Assembly (NCBI GenBank): GCA_947302275.1
Contig: CAMYUW010000004.1
Location: 1 to 64,000, forward strand
Direction of reading: 5' to 3'
DNA: 64,000 nucleotides
DNA from: an uncultured Prevotellaceae bacterium
GTDB taxonomy: Bacteria; Bacteroidota; Bacteroidia; Bacteroidales; Muribaculaceae
Shown: positions 49,801 to 58,225 of the stretch, in pieces
Position numbering within the stretch: the stretch's first letter is position 1
How the letters are laid out: every line of letters begins with the position of its first letter
Notes under the pieces: model-generated
The model's input: only the letters and a program-made list of their open reading frames with translations
What the model was told of the DNA's origin: nothing
The model's database searches: none
Made by a program: the position numbers and the translations under genes

Positions 49801-52662
49801 AGGCTTATAAGTGCGCGAATCTGTCAAGATTGGGAATTCGGTGGCATCATTAGGTATGTTCCATCCATAGGTGTCCTCCCATACTGCAGGATAATTCTCG
49901 GCAGCCTGCTCAATAACCTGGCCCACAGCAGGATAGCTCACAAGAGGATAGATATCTTTATCCTTCTTGGTGGGATCACTCAAAGCATCAGAAGCTGCAT
50001 CATTTTTATAACCACGAATCTTATTTCCAGGAATAGCTTTTTCCATATATACCTTACGCAACATGGCGATCATCTGCTCAGGCTCGGTAGCGATATCCAG
50101 CAGGTTGCTGGTATGCTCTTTACCGTTGGCATCAATCCAGGTATAATCCTTGTCATAGATGGCCGAGTGGTCGTTCTCATCATACTTGCCGCCCTTACCA
50201 GTAAGAGTAAAGGCACAATCGGCAATACCGTTGCCAAAACTCAACGTAGCCCCATTGGTGAAAGTGCCCTCAGCTGTCGGGGTGAATGTGATGGTAATGG
50301 TCACACTTTCACCACTAGCCAATTGAACAGGAGTATAGTCGGTACTGAACGGAGCGGTCAGCGCCGTCAACGTCGGAGTAACAGGCTGAAGACCTGTATT
50401 GGTGATGGTGATTGTCTTTGACTTAGTTGCACCTGCCTCATTGTCAACGGTGCCAAAGTCGATGGTACCGCCATCAGGACTAACTGTCACGGCATAATCT
50501 TCAGGAATGTCAATAATATATTCTGCACTAGCCTCGCTGGTGGTCATGCCACTCTTTGATGCCTTGGCCATAATCGTTGTGGTCTCACTAACGGTGATGG
50601 CGCTAGTGTAGGGAGTCCAGGTCATGCCGTCGTCAGTGCTATAGCTGATGGTTGCACCTTCGGTCTCACACGAGATGCTCACCTGTTGAGCACTATTGTA
50701 GGTGCCAGCAGCAGGCGAAAATGTCGGCGTAGCAACAGTGGGGATAGAAGAAACAAAGGAGAATGTAGCCTTAGGCAGGAACTTTATCAATGCAGCACTA
50801 CCGTAACTGGCTTTATTATTATAGGCACAATTATAGTCCTGTGTTTCCCCTATAAAATAGGTGTAATTTGAATAGTTGTCACAAGTACCAGCTGTACTAA
50901 CCACTGTTTGAATGATTAGATTCTTGCCAGAAGTATATTCAAGACCCGGATTGAATTCTATTTCAATCTCTGTCATATCAGTACTCGGCACAAAACTTGC
51001 GCTTGCGGTGCTGCCAGAAATTGTCATTGCGGCAGTAGATGAGAACGAGCTATCATCAGTCATACCAATTGTCACAGTATTCGAACCATCTGAGAAATGG
51101 ACACCATTAACAGTATAGAACTTGACACCTTTAATAGTAGTTCCATTAAGCGCCGTCAACTTGTCGGCTGGGTAAATTACCTGAATAGTCGTATTTTGCG
51201 TATCATGATAATAACCAAAAAATGGCACTAAGTAACTTTGGTCTGTACCATCCTCAAATATGGTGAAATCACTGCTGGGCTCCACTTTGGTGTAGGTCGC
51301 CTCGGCGACTTCACTGTCGGTGTAACCGTTGAGCACAGCGATAGCCTTGACGGTTGTTGTCTCGCTCACTGTGAAAGGAGCGCTGTAAACAGTGCTGCTC
51401 GTGGTGGGCGTGCTGCCATCGGTGGTGTAATAGATGGTGGCGCCATCGGTTGCGCACGAGATTGTGACGGATTGGGCTTCGGTAAAGGTACCCTCGGCAG
51501 GATTGAACGTCGGGGTAGCTACTTGCTCAAGTACCTTATTAATAATGAACGTGCCATCACTGCCATTGAGCGTGATTGAGAAGGTACCTGCAAGAGATGC
51601 AGGAATGGCAATACAGTTGTGAGCGCCAGCCGAGAGGTCAAGATAGGTTGAAACACCCAAATTCTCATTATTCACATCCCAGTTGCCGCCACTGACGGGG
51701 CCATACAGATACTGGTTATTGCTGTTCCATGAGACATCGCTGCCCAGTTTCTTGCTGAAAAGAAGGAAGGTTTCACCAGTTGTTGTAATCGTGGCAGTAT
51801 AGGTGCCATTGTTATTGGTCATCGCTGTTCCCTCAGCAAAGTTCCAACCATTACCATAGTCACCAATGATATACATGTTTGGCTGGTAAGTGACAGGAAC
51901 CGTCACGTCGGTAGCACCAGTTGAACTCAAAGTAACCGTGTTGGTAGCGCTCAGGTAGCGGCCAGTATAGGAAACGTCAACGGTACCACCACTAGTGGTG
52001 AGGTTGGAAGATAAGTTCCAGTCATAGGTGCCGCCAGTCAGGCTTGCAGTAATGGCGTTAGTCAAGTCAGTACCAGTCACATTGATCGTGCCAGTTGTCG
52101 CATCAGTAATCGTCAACGACTCGTCCGCCTCCAACTTTGGGCTACTGCCCTCCCATTCAAACTGGATATCATCCAAGATAATCTTACTACTCGACGAGGT
52201 ATTATTTGAAATAATACCAATATACTCATAGTCACCACTCACTGTGATAACTGTGCTCATAGAGTTCGTCGTACCTAGCAATGTGCCTTTTGTTGATGCA
52301 TCAGTAAGATCACTTGAACTAGTGTAGGCCGTGTTTTTACCATACACCTCAATCGAGTACTTATCTGTATTTTGATTAAAGGTGAAAGTTACAGACTTGA
52401 TTTTGCCACCAGATGTGGTGGATACGATGCCAGTATTGGCATTTTTGGTGGTTAAGATAATCGCACCACTGGAGTGTTTGGCTGTCCTTCCAGCATAGAC
52501 AGCGCCACTCGGTTTACTCACATTAGTAAAGTAAGCTAACGTGGTGCTTGTCGCAGCCAGGTCACTAGCTGTAATCACATCGGTTGTAGTTGCCCAGGCT
52601 GGCGGGATGGCCAGAGCGAGGGCAAAGAACAAGAAAAGTAATTTAAAATTGAAGTACTTCAT
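46807..52662 (-). CDS. Giant secreted multidomain protein (1951 aa)
   Basis: Signal peptide (MKYFNFKLLFLFFALALAIPP). Order of parts: a jelly-roll-like N-terminal domain (~25-175), a starch-binding-like beta domain (~275-375, MYIIGDYGNGWNFAEGTAMT), chitobiase-type Ig repeats (~385-465 and ~640-715, each with VATPTF.PA.GT and GATI.Y.T.DG), an ASH-like domain (~725-820, TITNTGLQPVTPTLTALTAP), then a ~1100-residue module (from ~836) paralogous to the whole mature protein at 29198. The C-terminal tail (KPFVGLNIVVTHYNDG ... KVLK) resembles a type IX sorting signal. No catalytic motif recognised. Probably a surface-exposed adhesin or polysaccharide-associated protein. Leader ~200 bases. Confidence 0.75.
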   Translation of the reverse strand: MKYFNFKLLFLFFALALAIPPAWATTTDVITASDLAATSTTLAYFTNVSKPSGAVYAGRTAKHSSGAIILTTKNANTGIVSTTSGGKIKSVTFTFNQNTDKYSIEVYGKNTAYTSSSDLTDASTKGTLLGTTNSMSTVITVSGDYEYIGIISNNTSSSSKIILDDIQFEWEGSSPKLEADESLTITDATTGTINVTGTDLTNAITASLTGGTYDWNLSSNLTTSGGTVDVSYTGRYLSATNTVTLSSTGATDVTVPVTYQPNMYIIGDYGNGWNFAEGTAMTNNNGTYTATITTTGETFLLFSKKLGSDVSWNSNNQYLYGPVSGGNWDVNNENLGVSTYLDLSAGAHNCIAIPASLAGTFSITLNGSDGTFIINKVLEQVATPTFNPAEGTFTEAQSVTISCATDGATIYYTTDGSTPTTSSTVYSAPFTVSETTTVKAIAVLNGYTDSEVAEATYTKVEPSSDFTIFEDGTDQSYLVPFFGYYHDTQNTTIQVIYPADKLTALNGTTIKGVKFYTVNGVHFSDGSNTVTIGMTDDSSFSSTAAMTISGSTASASFVPSTDMTEIEIEFNPGLEYTSGKNLIIQTVVSTAGTCDNYSNYTYFIGETQDYNCAYNNKASYGSAALIKFLPKATFSFVSSIPTVATPTFSPAAGTYNSAQQVSISCETEGATISYSTDDGMTWTPYTSAITVSETTTIMAKASKSGMTTSEASAEYIIDIPEDYAVTVSPDGGTIDFGTVDNEAGATKSKTITITNTGLQPVTPTLTALTAPFSTDYTPVQLASGESVTITITFTPTAEGTFTNGATLSFGNGIADCAFTLTGKGGKYDENDHSAIYDKDYTWIDANGKEHTSNLLDIATEPEQMIAMLRKVYMEKAIPGNKIRGYKNDAASDALSDPTKKDKDIYPLVSYPAVGQVIEQAAENYPAVWEDTYGWNIPNDATEFPILTDSRTYKPKDSSQNTTWYYDYLDPTEYMPTEEGVTLLLVELKDSADMPLDSNNKPVDVAGNSSYSSISGGLSLVDKFAAFKSVRIITTFKELENTDSAKVGTLFKIDADKLNRFFLLAKGKLRLPDYSGEQFGDNGYFVENSLRYKSKNANGKRNSTSRGDVNVGAGVLAPFYHMFEEFSPNDITATTAALDQYQKLINMETFYVLHDCVSVPFYTGHHEFNMYGYDSETDDCQDVRDMMFFVPKYRMTWWYENMNKDGARDQGERFTNYTPKFRPSMSMFVIHQYPITGEQQASADIYDLNLSWTSNLLNFLDQDQAKYELFRVETDEFGNKTYVSVAEINSGETTYVDHVPMAQHGQQVTYVVQGQDQTEFLSLQMSNEESYIIPGLDKNEIFQLSPKFDHYSRFDPLTEANYYANQLKVVNNTGTNIKGAYMGNGAKFTFLRGTVSGNDTTWVAVAEATSNDNGSLAINTDLPSQNRNGLYTHNNLDWIKMNNPSTVSYTVDGSDNVTFQNFNLYDNFCESVAQNNHPGFYLYKVEFEAPAGVTIQGTNGNTAHSNRIGVAIHKTDMDVLGYSKAEVDSDTDHSLDVTTRPVNEQVTYSSKTDILRYDLYRWNENDEDFGYILDFANSTFNPSTGAVSEQDEAPTGIAGNQAGEYTISMDGENQNENNVTIAQGETKLATFMDNVVQDVAGVYTYAPVVETFTTRGDYNTYGAPLQQTGVATIGAEVKDYIISVEARPGSNDNGVWTVGNNQYCHYTVTLRLSDLQIPMAESAPLKDYDLYKVRVWRQVAKDLVAEKQYDQGDKRNRAERIENVVTVNGEDFVEFLMEEKNNDEFDRTTVLNENTNVGGNVLGDSEITEFYTNWAPGTEEVMATFGAQKLRQTAEETGVIDELPMKFIIRAYYTRTANIDQTSSAGMHAPVRGIDQAEDSKYYIAETTRNFTFSSQNLDGHTGLTSVVANREVTSVTYFNVMGQQSSKPFVGLNIVVTHYNDGTTSTAKVLK

Positions 52663-53032
52663 AGAATGTTGAATAAAAGATAAGTTTATAGTTAAATAAT
52701 TTCATCACCACATTAAGTGTTATCATTCATCTTAAGCAAGATTTTTGATGCTACAGCAGGCAAAAGTCGAGTAGCTTGCCACTTGAGGACCAGACTGGTA
52801 TCATGCTTGTCTTTTATCAGTTGGAAGGCCTTTTGATGATAGTGTTACGTGACTCTTTGCGTGGCAAATTTAGGATGGCATTTTGAATATTGAAAATAAA
52901 TTCATCTTATTCTAAAACAACTTTCAACCAACTCCCAAATCACTTCAATAAACCCGAAAAAAAGGGGCGACAGGCAAGACCTGTTATTGACAAACAACAC
53001 CAGCCATAAATCCAAGACTAAAAAACTTTTAC
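52663..53032. other. Divergent gap between the giant gene and the LOG gene
   Basis: No gene seen. The minus-strand side is a ~200-base leader of the giant gene with a TAAATTTG box at 52865-52872. The plus-strand side ends in the TACCTTTG box at 53033. Confidence 0.6.
52865..52872 (-). promoter_or_regulatory. TAAATTTG -7 box, probable promoter of the giant gene
   Basis: Minus-strand TAAATTTG with a TTTC -33 variant 20 bases upstream. It implies a ~195-base leader. Confidence 0.5.
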
Positions 53033-53040
53033 TACCTTTG
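53033..53040 (+). promoter_or_regulatory. TACCTTTG -7 box, near-leaderless
   Basis: TACCTTTG ends 5 bases before the ATG at 53046. Predicted leaderless or near-leaderless transcript. Confidence 0.65.
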
Positions 53041-53045
53041 CGCCC

Positions 53046-53627
53046 ATGAAACGAGAAATCAAAGGCAACGTATGTGTATTTTGCGCCTCAAGCGCCAATA
53101 TCGACGTCCGCTATCTGGATGCCGCCCGTGAGTTGGGCACTCTGATGGCCAGCGAGGGATGGCGTTGTGTGAACGGTGGCGGCGCTGTGGGTCTGATGGG
53201 TGCCGTGACCGACGGCACACTCGACGCCGGCGGCGAAGTGACGGGAGTCATCCCCAAGTTTATGGTGGACCATGGCTGGTGCTACGACCGTCTGGATGAC
53301 GTCATCGTTACTGCCGACATGCACCAGCGCAAGCACATCATGAGCGACATGGCTGATGCCGTCATCGCCCTGCCTGGCGGTGTAGGCACCCTAGAGGAAC
53401 TGCTGGAAACGCTCACATGGAGACAGCTAGGCCTCATCCAGGTGCCCATCATCATCCTGAACACTATGGGTTACTATGACTCTCTGCTGGCAATGTTGAA
53501 CCATGCCATCGGCGAGGGCTTCATGAAACCCTCACATGGACAGTTGTGGCAGGTGGCAGCCACGCCACAAGAGGCTATGGCCCTGCTCGAAAACAGCAAG
53601 CCCGTGGACTTTGAGTCTAAATATTGA
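53046..53627 (+). CDS. LOG family protein (TIGR00730; nucleoside 5'-monophosphate phosphoribohydrolase type)
   Basis: 193 aa Rossmann-fold enzyme. PGGVGTLEE (110-118) and MHQRKHIM (R95, K96) are the family's catalytic signatures, with GGGAVGLMGAV near the N terminus. Family members release the base from nucleoside monophosphates (cytokinin activation in plants); the substrate in this bacterium is unknown. The DUF4271 gene starts 6 bases after its stop, so it probably leads an operon. Confidence 0.92.
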   Translation: MKREIKGNVCVFCASSANIDVRYLDAARELGTLMASEGWRCVNGGGAVGLMGAVTDGTLDAGGEVTGVIPKFMVDHGWCYDRLDDVIVTADMHQRKHIMSDMADAVIALPGGVGTLEELLETLTWRQLGLIQVPIIILNTMGYYDSLLAMLNHAIGEGFMKPSHGQLWQVAATPQEAMALLENSKPVDFESKY

Positions 53628-53633
53628 TTTGCC

Positions 53634-54482
53634 ATGCCTGACAACACGCATCAGCCACCGATTACAGTTCTACCAGCCGATACTGCCGACGCCTATTATG
53701 CGCCGCAGTATCTGGACGGGTTCCCAAATACGGAGCCTGGAGACTCGGCACTGGATGATGTCAATACCCTGCCAGTAATGGAACTGCCCGAACCAGGGCA
53801 GGCTCAGCCTTTTGTTCGATCGCCCCTGCACGACACGCCGTCGATGGTGTTGCTGCTGGCAGGCCTGCTGGCAGTGGCATTGAGTTACCACACGGGCTAC
53901 AAGTATATCGAGAATTTCTTTCATTACATGTTTTCGACCCGACGCCGTGAAAACCTGTTTGAGGACCACACCGTCAACGAGACCAGCATCCTGGCTGCCC
54001 TTATCGCCAACACATGCATCGTGGAAGGCTTCCTCATCTACTTTGCCGTGCAGATGCTTTGCCCGTCGCTCACCGCCCAGCTCCACCAGAGCGTTTTCGC
54101 CCACATCGCGGCCTATTGTGGCCTGGCTGTCGGGTTCTATGCCATCCAGTGGGTGGTTTACAAGTTGCTGGGCTATACGTTTACTGACAAAGTGGGTGCC
54201 AAACTGTGGATTGATGGTTTCAAATCCTCCCAGTCATTCCTGGGCCTGCTGTTATTGCCTGTACTGGTTCTTGTTATGCTCTATCCGGGTCATGGCAAAT
54301 TGTTATTATCGGTAGCCGCAGCACTGTATTTAATAGCCCGTTTAATATTTATTTTTAAGGGTTTCAGAATTTTTTATGGCAATCTGCCATCAATTCTGTT
54401 TTTTTTGTTGTACCTTTGCGCCGTCGAAATCGTTCCCTTGTTCATTTTAACAGGTGTAACGTATTGGATTAGTGGTATTTAA
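53634..54482 (+). CDS. DUF4271 membrane protein
   Basis: 282 aa. A ~60-residue soluble N terminus, then about six to seven membrane segments and a C terminus rich in hydrophobic residues. Genes of this family sit next to hemD in Bacteroidetes, as here; their function is unknown. The last ~130 bases are markedly more AT-rich and contain a T-tract followed by a TACCTTTG box (54411), so the next gene's promoter is built into this coding end. Confidence 0.85.
   Translation: MPDNTHQPPITVLPADTADAYYAPQYLDGFPNTEPGDSALDDVNTLPVMELPEPGQAQPFVRSPLHDTPSMVLLLAGLLAVALSYHTGYKYIENFFHYMFSTRRRENLFEDHTVNETSILAALIANTCIVEGFLIYFAVQMLCPSLTAQLHQSVFAHIAAYCGLAVGFYAIQWVVYKLLGYTFTDKVGAKLWIDGFKSSQSFLGLLLLPVLVLVMLYPGHGKLLLSVAAALYLIARLIFIFKGFRIFYGNLPSILFFLLYLCAVEIVPLFILTGVTYWISGI
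54411..54418 (+). promoter_or_regulatory. TACCTTTG -7 box inside the DUF4271 3' end
   Basis: TACCTTTG preceded by an eight-T tract, within coding sequence, 82 bases before the hemD ATG. No good -33 TTTG at 20 bases. Similar in layout to the box at 1882. Confidence 0.45.
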
Positions 54483-54500
54483 TAGTCATAGAAACGCTAA

Positions 54501-55256
54501 ATGAACATTAAGAAGATTCTGGTTTCACAACCAAGACCGACGTCTGAGAAATCTCCTTATTTTGACTTGGAGAGAAGATATGGTGTTGAAATCGTATTCC
54601 GACCTTTCATTAAGGTGGAAGGACTTTCATCCAAGGAATTTAGACAATCCAAGATCAACGTGCCCGATTACACGGCCATCATCTTGACCGCTCGTACGGC
54701 AATCGATCATTTTTTCCGCCTGTGCAAGGAATTGCGTTACAATGTGCCCGACACATTGAAGTATTTCTGCGTGAGCGAGACGATTGCACATTACCTGCAG
54801 AAGTATGTCATCTACCGCAAGCGCAAGATTTTCTATAGCGAATCGGGACTGATGGAGGATCTGATTCCCATCATCGCCAAGCACAACAAGGAGACCTACC
54901 TGATGCCTGTCAGCGACGTTCATAACGACAAGGCTGTGGTACTCGACAACAACAAGGTGAAATATGTCAAAGCGGTGATGTACCGCACGGTAAGCAACGA
55001 CTTCACGCCCGACGAGCCGTTTGACTACGACATGCTCGTGTTCTTCAGCCCCGCCGGCATCAAGTCCTACACCACCAACTTCCCTGACTACAAGGACCGC
55101 AAGGTGGTTATTGCCGCGATGGGACACACCACGCTTGAAGCCGCCGACAAGGCTGGCCTGCATGTGGATATCACCATCACGCCCGAGACACCGTCCATGG
55201 CCAGTGCCATTGAGCACTATCTCAAGAAGAACCAGCCTGTCAAGGCCGATGCTTGA
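54501..55256 (+). CDS. hemD: Uroporphyrinogen-III synthase-like protein
   Basis: 251 aa. HemD family: cyclises hydroxymethylbilane to uroporphyrinogen III in tetrapyrrole synthesis. Sequence conservation in this family is low. The two-lobed pattern is visible (IILTARTAIDHFF and DMLVFFSPAGIKSYTTNFPD, with AAMGHTTLEAADKAGLHVDI in the second lobe). In many Bacteroidales this gene is annotated HemD although the rest of the haem pathway may be incomplete, so activity is not certain. Followed by a hairpin and rnpA. Confidence 0.8.
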   Translation: MNIKKILVSQPRPTSEKSPYFDLERRYGVEIVFRPFIKVEGLSSKEFRQSKINVPDYTAIILTARTAIDHFFRLCKELRYNVPDTLKYFCVSETIAHYLQKYVIYRKRKIFYSESGLMEDLIPIIAKHNKETYLMPVSDVHNDKAVVLDNNKVKYVKAVMYRTVSNDFTPDEPFDYDMLVFFSPAGIKSYTTNFPDYKDRKVVIAAMGHTTLEAADKAGLHVDITITPETPSMASAIEHYLKKNQPVKADA

Positions 55257-55285
55257 GGCAAGGGCAATAAAAGAGATTTTCATGG

Positions 55286-55324
55286 GGTATGGTGATGGCC
55301 ATACCTCATTTTTTTGTAATTTCG
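55286..55324 (+). promoter_or_regulatory. Terminator hairpin merged with the rnpA promoter
   Basis: GGTATGG (55286-55292) / CCATACC (55299-55305) then TCATTTTTTTG ends the hemD transcript. The T-run leads directly into TAATTTCG (55317-55324), a TAnnTTTG variant 8 bases before the rnpA ATG. One short stretch thus appears to stop one transcript and start the next. Confidence 0.5.
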
Positions 55325-55332
55325 CATCCTGA

Positions 55333-55746
55333 ATGGATTACAAGCTACATAAAGCCGAGAAACTGACGAGCCGCACGTCTATCGAGCGTCTCTTTGGCGA
55401 GGGGAAGTCGCTGATGGCGTTCCCCCTGCGTGCTGCCTACCGTCTGCACGAACCTGGCGATGCCCCAGTACAGTTTCTTATATCCATCCCCAAAAAACGC
55501 ATCCGCAAGGCCGTTGATCGTGTCACCCTGCGTCGTCGCACACGTGAGGCCTATCGCCTCAACCGCCGCGAACTGCTGACGGACATTCTGCAGCAACATG
55601 GCATCGGTGTGGATATCGCCTTTGTGTATCTGGACTCCACTCCTGCTCCCTATGCCGTAATTAGCGATAAGGTGACGCTCCTGCTTAGCCGCATTGCCCA
55701 AGCCGCATCCAAGCAGCAACCACCCCGCCAAGAGAACGAGAAATGA
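55333..55746 (+). CDS. rnpA: Ribonuclease P protein component
   Basis: 137 aa basic protein that helps RNase P RNA cut the 5' leader from pre-tRNAs. The RNR-like signature is present ([20 protein letters not shown]). Its stop overlaps the yidD start by 4 bases (ATGA). Confidence 0.95.
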   Translation: MDYKLHKAEKLTSRTSIERLFGEGKSLMAFPLRAAYRLHEPGDAPVQFLISIPKKRIRKAVDRVTLRRRTREAYRLNRRELLTDILQQHGIGVDIAFVYLDSTPAPYAVISDKVTLLLSRIAQAASKQQPPRQENEK

Positions 55747-56006
55747 GCCATTTCATCGAGAAAATCGGACTTTTTTTCAAGGCGGTGCTGCATTTCATCG
55801 GCTGGCTGCTCATCCTGCCCATACGCTTTTATCAGAAGTTTATCTCACCCCTCAAACCACCCTCATGCCGCTTTACGCCCACATGCAGCCAATATGCTAT
55901 CGAGGCCATACGCAAGCACGGACCATTCAAGGGTTTTGCACTGGCCGTGTGGCGTATCCTGCGCTGTAACCCGTGGGGAGGTAGCGGTTATGACCCTGTG
56001 CCATGA
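55743..56006 (+). CDS. yidD: Membrane protein insertion efficiency factor YidD
   Basis: 87 aa. Typical core [20 protein letters not shown] then [12 protein letters not shown] and [14 protein letters not shown]. Peripheral inner-membrane protein that assists YidC-dependent insertion. Overlaps rnpA (ATGA) before it and tatD after it by 4 bases each, so all three are translationally coupled. Confidence 0.95.
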   Translation: MSHFIEKIGLFFKAVLHFIGWLLILPIRFYQKFISPLKPPSCRFTPTCSQYAIEAIRKHGPFKGFALAVWRILRCNPWGGSGYDPVP

Positions 56007-56641
56007 CCACCATCCTTGATTTCCATACCCATAACATGAATGCCACGAGCGCCCTCATCTCGGTCAGCCCGCGGCAATTCAATCCGCAACCGGGCAAGTG
56101 GTATTCGGTGGGCTACCATCCATGGCATGACGTGGACCATCTCACCGATGACGATTTCACCTTGCTGGAACAATGTGCCGCCCACCCTCAGGTGCTGGCT
56201 ATCGGCGAGACGGGAATGGATAGCCTTCGCGGGGCTCCTATTGACATACAGGCCATGGTGTATGTCCGCCATCTGGAATTGGCCGCCCGTCTCAATAAAC
56301 CCGTCGTGGCTCACAACGTGAGGACAACCCAGGAAATTCTGACCCAGCGCCACCGCGCCGGGCTTGACCATGTGACACTCGCCATTCACGGCATGCGCGG
56401 CAACGCCCATGTGGCCCGTACGCTGATTGATGCCGGGTGCTACCTGTCCTATGGGCTGCAGTTCAATCCCGCCGCACTGCAGGCCACCCCACTCGACCGC
56501 CTGCTCATCGAGACCGACGATGCACCCATCAGTGTCCATGAGGTGACGGCCCACATAGGCGAGAACCTGCACCTGCCAGTCAATGAACTGGTGTCGCTCG
56601 TCAGCCGCAATTCAGCACGGTTCCTAGGGCTCGACACATAA
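56003..56641 (+). CDS. TatD family metal-dependent hydrolase
   Basis: 212 aa. [24 protein letters not shown], and IETDDAP mark the TIM-barrel metal sites of TatD-type nucleases. It is shorter than E. coli TatD (260 aa), as in the common Bacteroidetes form. Starts in a 4-base overlap with yidD. A weak hairpin (CGGCCTGG / CCAGGCCG, 56648-56669) without a T-run follows. Confidence 0.92.
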   Translation: MTTILDFHTHNMNATSALISVSPRQFNPQPGKWYSVGYHPWHDVDHLTDDDFTLLEQCAAHPQVLAIGETGMDSLRGAPIDIQAMVYVRHLELAARLNKPVVAHNVRTTQEILTQRHRAGLDHVTLAIHGMRGNAHVARTLIDAGCYLSYGLQFNPAALQATPLDRLLIETDDAPISVHEVTAHIGENLHLPVNELVSLVSRNSARFLGLDT

Positions 56642-56704
56642 CAATGACGGCCTGGATTGCTCCAGGCCGCCATGATATCAGTTCCAGAATGTTTCAATCC
56701 ATCG

Positions 56705-57220
56705 TCACTCTGCCTTGGTGAGGGCGCTCTCGGCCTTCACGGCGCGCGAGGAAACGGACTTGCTCACATCTTTCTTCTCTATTGATTTGCCCTTCAACTG
56801 GTTCAGATCCTTAGCGGGTGACCAGTAACCTGCGGGGCGGTAAGCGGTGTACTGGGTGTAACGTCTGTCAAGTGACATGATCAGGTATCCAGCGTTGTCA
56901 AATCCGTAGAACAGATAATCGGAATCACCGTCATAGTACCTGATGATGAGACGGTCACTATAGGTCTCCCAATCGAAGTCAACATAGCAGAGCCCATACC
57001 AAGTGTCATAGTAGGTGTAGCGGCCGGTGTAGTTGGCATAGAAATCATAGCGGACCACATCCCGACCCAGGATATCATATTCATAGACACCGTTGTAGCC
57101 GTAGTAGGACTCCCAACTGCCGACGATGCTTTCAACGCGATAAGGCGAATCCCAGCCATCACACGACACCATCGTCACTGCGAGCACTGCAAGAAGCAGC
57201 ATGTAGTATATCTTTTTCAT
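56705..57220 (-). CDS. Small lipoprotein of unknown function
   Basis: 171 aa from the ATG at 57220. Lipoprotein signal (MKKIYYMLLLAVLAVTMVSC). The mature part is very rich in Tyr and Asp (YYGYNGVYEYDILG, YANYTGRYTYYDTWYG) and reads as an eight-strand lipocalin-like barrel, ending in a lysine/serine-rich tail. A minus-strand TACTTTTG box lies ~35 bases upstream. No family recognised with confidence. Confidence 0.7.
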   Translation of the reverse strand: MKKIYYMLLLAVLAVTMVSCDGWDSPYRVESIVGSWESYYGYNGVYEYDILGRDVVRYDFYANYTGRYTYYDTWYGLCYVDFDWETYSDRLIIRYYDGDSDYLFYGFDNAGYLIMSLDRRYTQYTAYRPAGYWSPAKDLNQLKGKSIEKKDVSKSVSSRAVKAESALTKAE

Positions 57221-57310
57221 AGCGCAATTGAGTTTAGAATTGTTAGTAATGTGCAAAAGTAATCAATTTTTGCCTAAAAGGCTAGAACTCGTGTTCTTTT
57301 TCTAATAAAA

Positions 57311-57362
57311 GCGCGTGTCACCAGTGTGACCCGGATCATTAAGACCCTCCAGCGACACGCGC
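57311..57362 (-). terminator. Terminator of the barrel gene
   Basis: On the minus strand GCGCGTGTC ... GACACGCGC (perfect 9-bp stem, with an inner TCAC/GTGA helix) then TTTTATTAG, 22 bases after the stop codon at 57384. Confidence 0.75.
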
Positions 57363-57383
57363 CACCCAGAAATCACGTTGATG

Positions 57384-58067
57384 CTAGAAATTCACACCCA
57401 CGTTCAACGTGAAGCAACCTGTGTGGGTGTCGTCAAAGGCGTCTTGGCCGATGTTGGCAAGTCCTATATCGTAGCTGGCATCCAAATAGAGCATATTGAA
57501 GCCCACTCCGCATCCAAGCTTGATACCGCTGTCAAAGCGCTTGAAGTAGCCGTTCTCATAGGAACTGAACGCATCGCGGTGACCGTAGTCCTTGATATTG
57601 CCGTCGGTACCCACTGCCAGAAAGGCGCCTACATAGGGCTGGATGCTTGTCTGGTTGCCCACAAAGTGTTTGTACTTGATCAACAGTGGAATCTCCAGAT
57701 AGTTGAGGTCGTAGCTGAACTTTTCACCACCAGAACCGCTCTTGCCACCCTTCTGGGTATAATACAGACCGCTCTCGAGGAACAGGGGTGCTCGATAAGT
57801 GAGCTGGGTTCCGGCGGCAAAGCCAATGTTCAGACCAGTTTTGACGCTGCTGCCGTCAAGCTGGGGGCTCTCGCTGCTCACGTGAGAAGCATTCAATCCC
57901 AAACGCAGGCCAAAATAGTAGCGGTGCCATGCGACATATTCGTTACCGTGCCGTCCTATAGTTTGCACTCGAGGTTGATATCCACGGCCGTAACGGTAAC
58001 CGGGTTGTGCCATTGCAGGTAAAGCAAGTACCATACACAGCAGGCTGAGAAGTAACGTCTTTTTCAT
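57384..58067 (-). CDS. Outer-membrane beta-barrel protein (PorT-like)
   Basis: 227 aa from the ATG at 58067 (signal peptide MKKTLLLSLLCMVLALPAMA). The mature part has repeated amphipathic strands (YYFGLRLGLNASHVS, GLNIGFAAGTQLTYRAPLFL, SGLYYTQKG, YLEIPLLIKYKHFVG, PYVGAFLAVG), the signature of the outer-membrane beta-barrel/PorT family. The YLEIPLL strand is especially typical. Ends in an aromatic residue (NVGVNF) as for barrels inserted by BAM. Confidence 0.88.
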   Translation of the reverse strand: MKKTLLLSLLCMVLALPAMAQPGYRYGRGYQPRVQTIGRHGNEYVAWHRYYFGLRLGLNASHVSSESPQLDGSSVKTGLNIGFAAGTQLTYRAPLFLESGLYYTQKGGKSGSGGEKFSYDLNYLEIPLLIKYKHFVGNQTSIQPYVGAFLAVGTDGNIKDYGHRDAFSSYENGYFKRFDSGIKLGCGVGFNMLYLDASYDIGLANIGQDAFDDTHTGCFTLNVGVNF

Positions 58068-58225
58068 AATCGTATTGTGTTTATTTGTTGTTTCTTGACT
58101 CTTAGACCCACAGGGACACAATAAGGTTTAACCCCACAAAACGCCAAAAACGATAAGCGGCCCAAGCCGAACGACAAAAGGCCAAAATCAACCGACAAAC
58201 AGGGTTTCAGGACAATGTGAAAATG

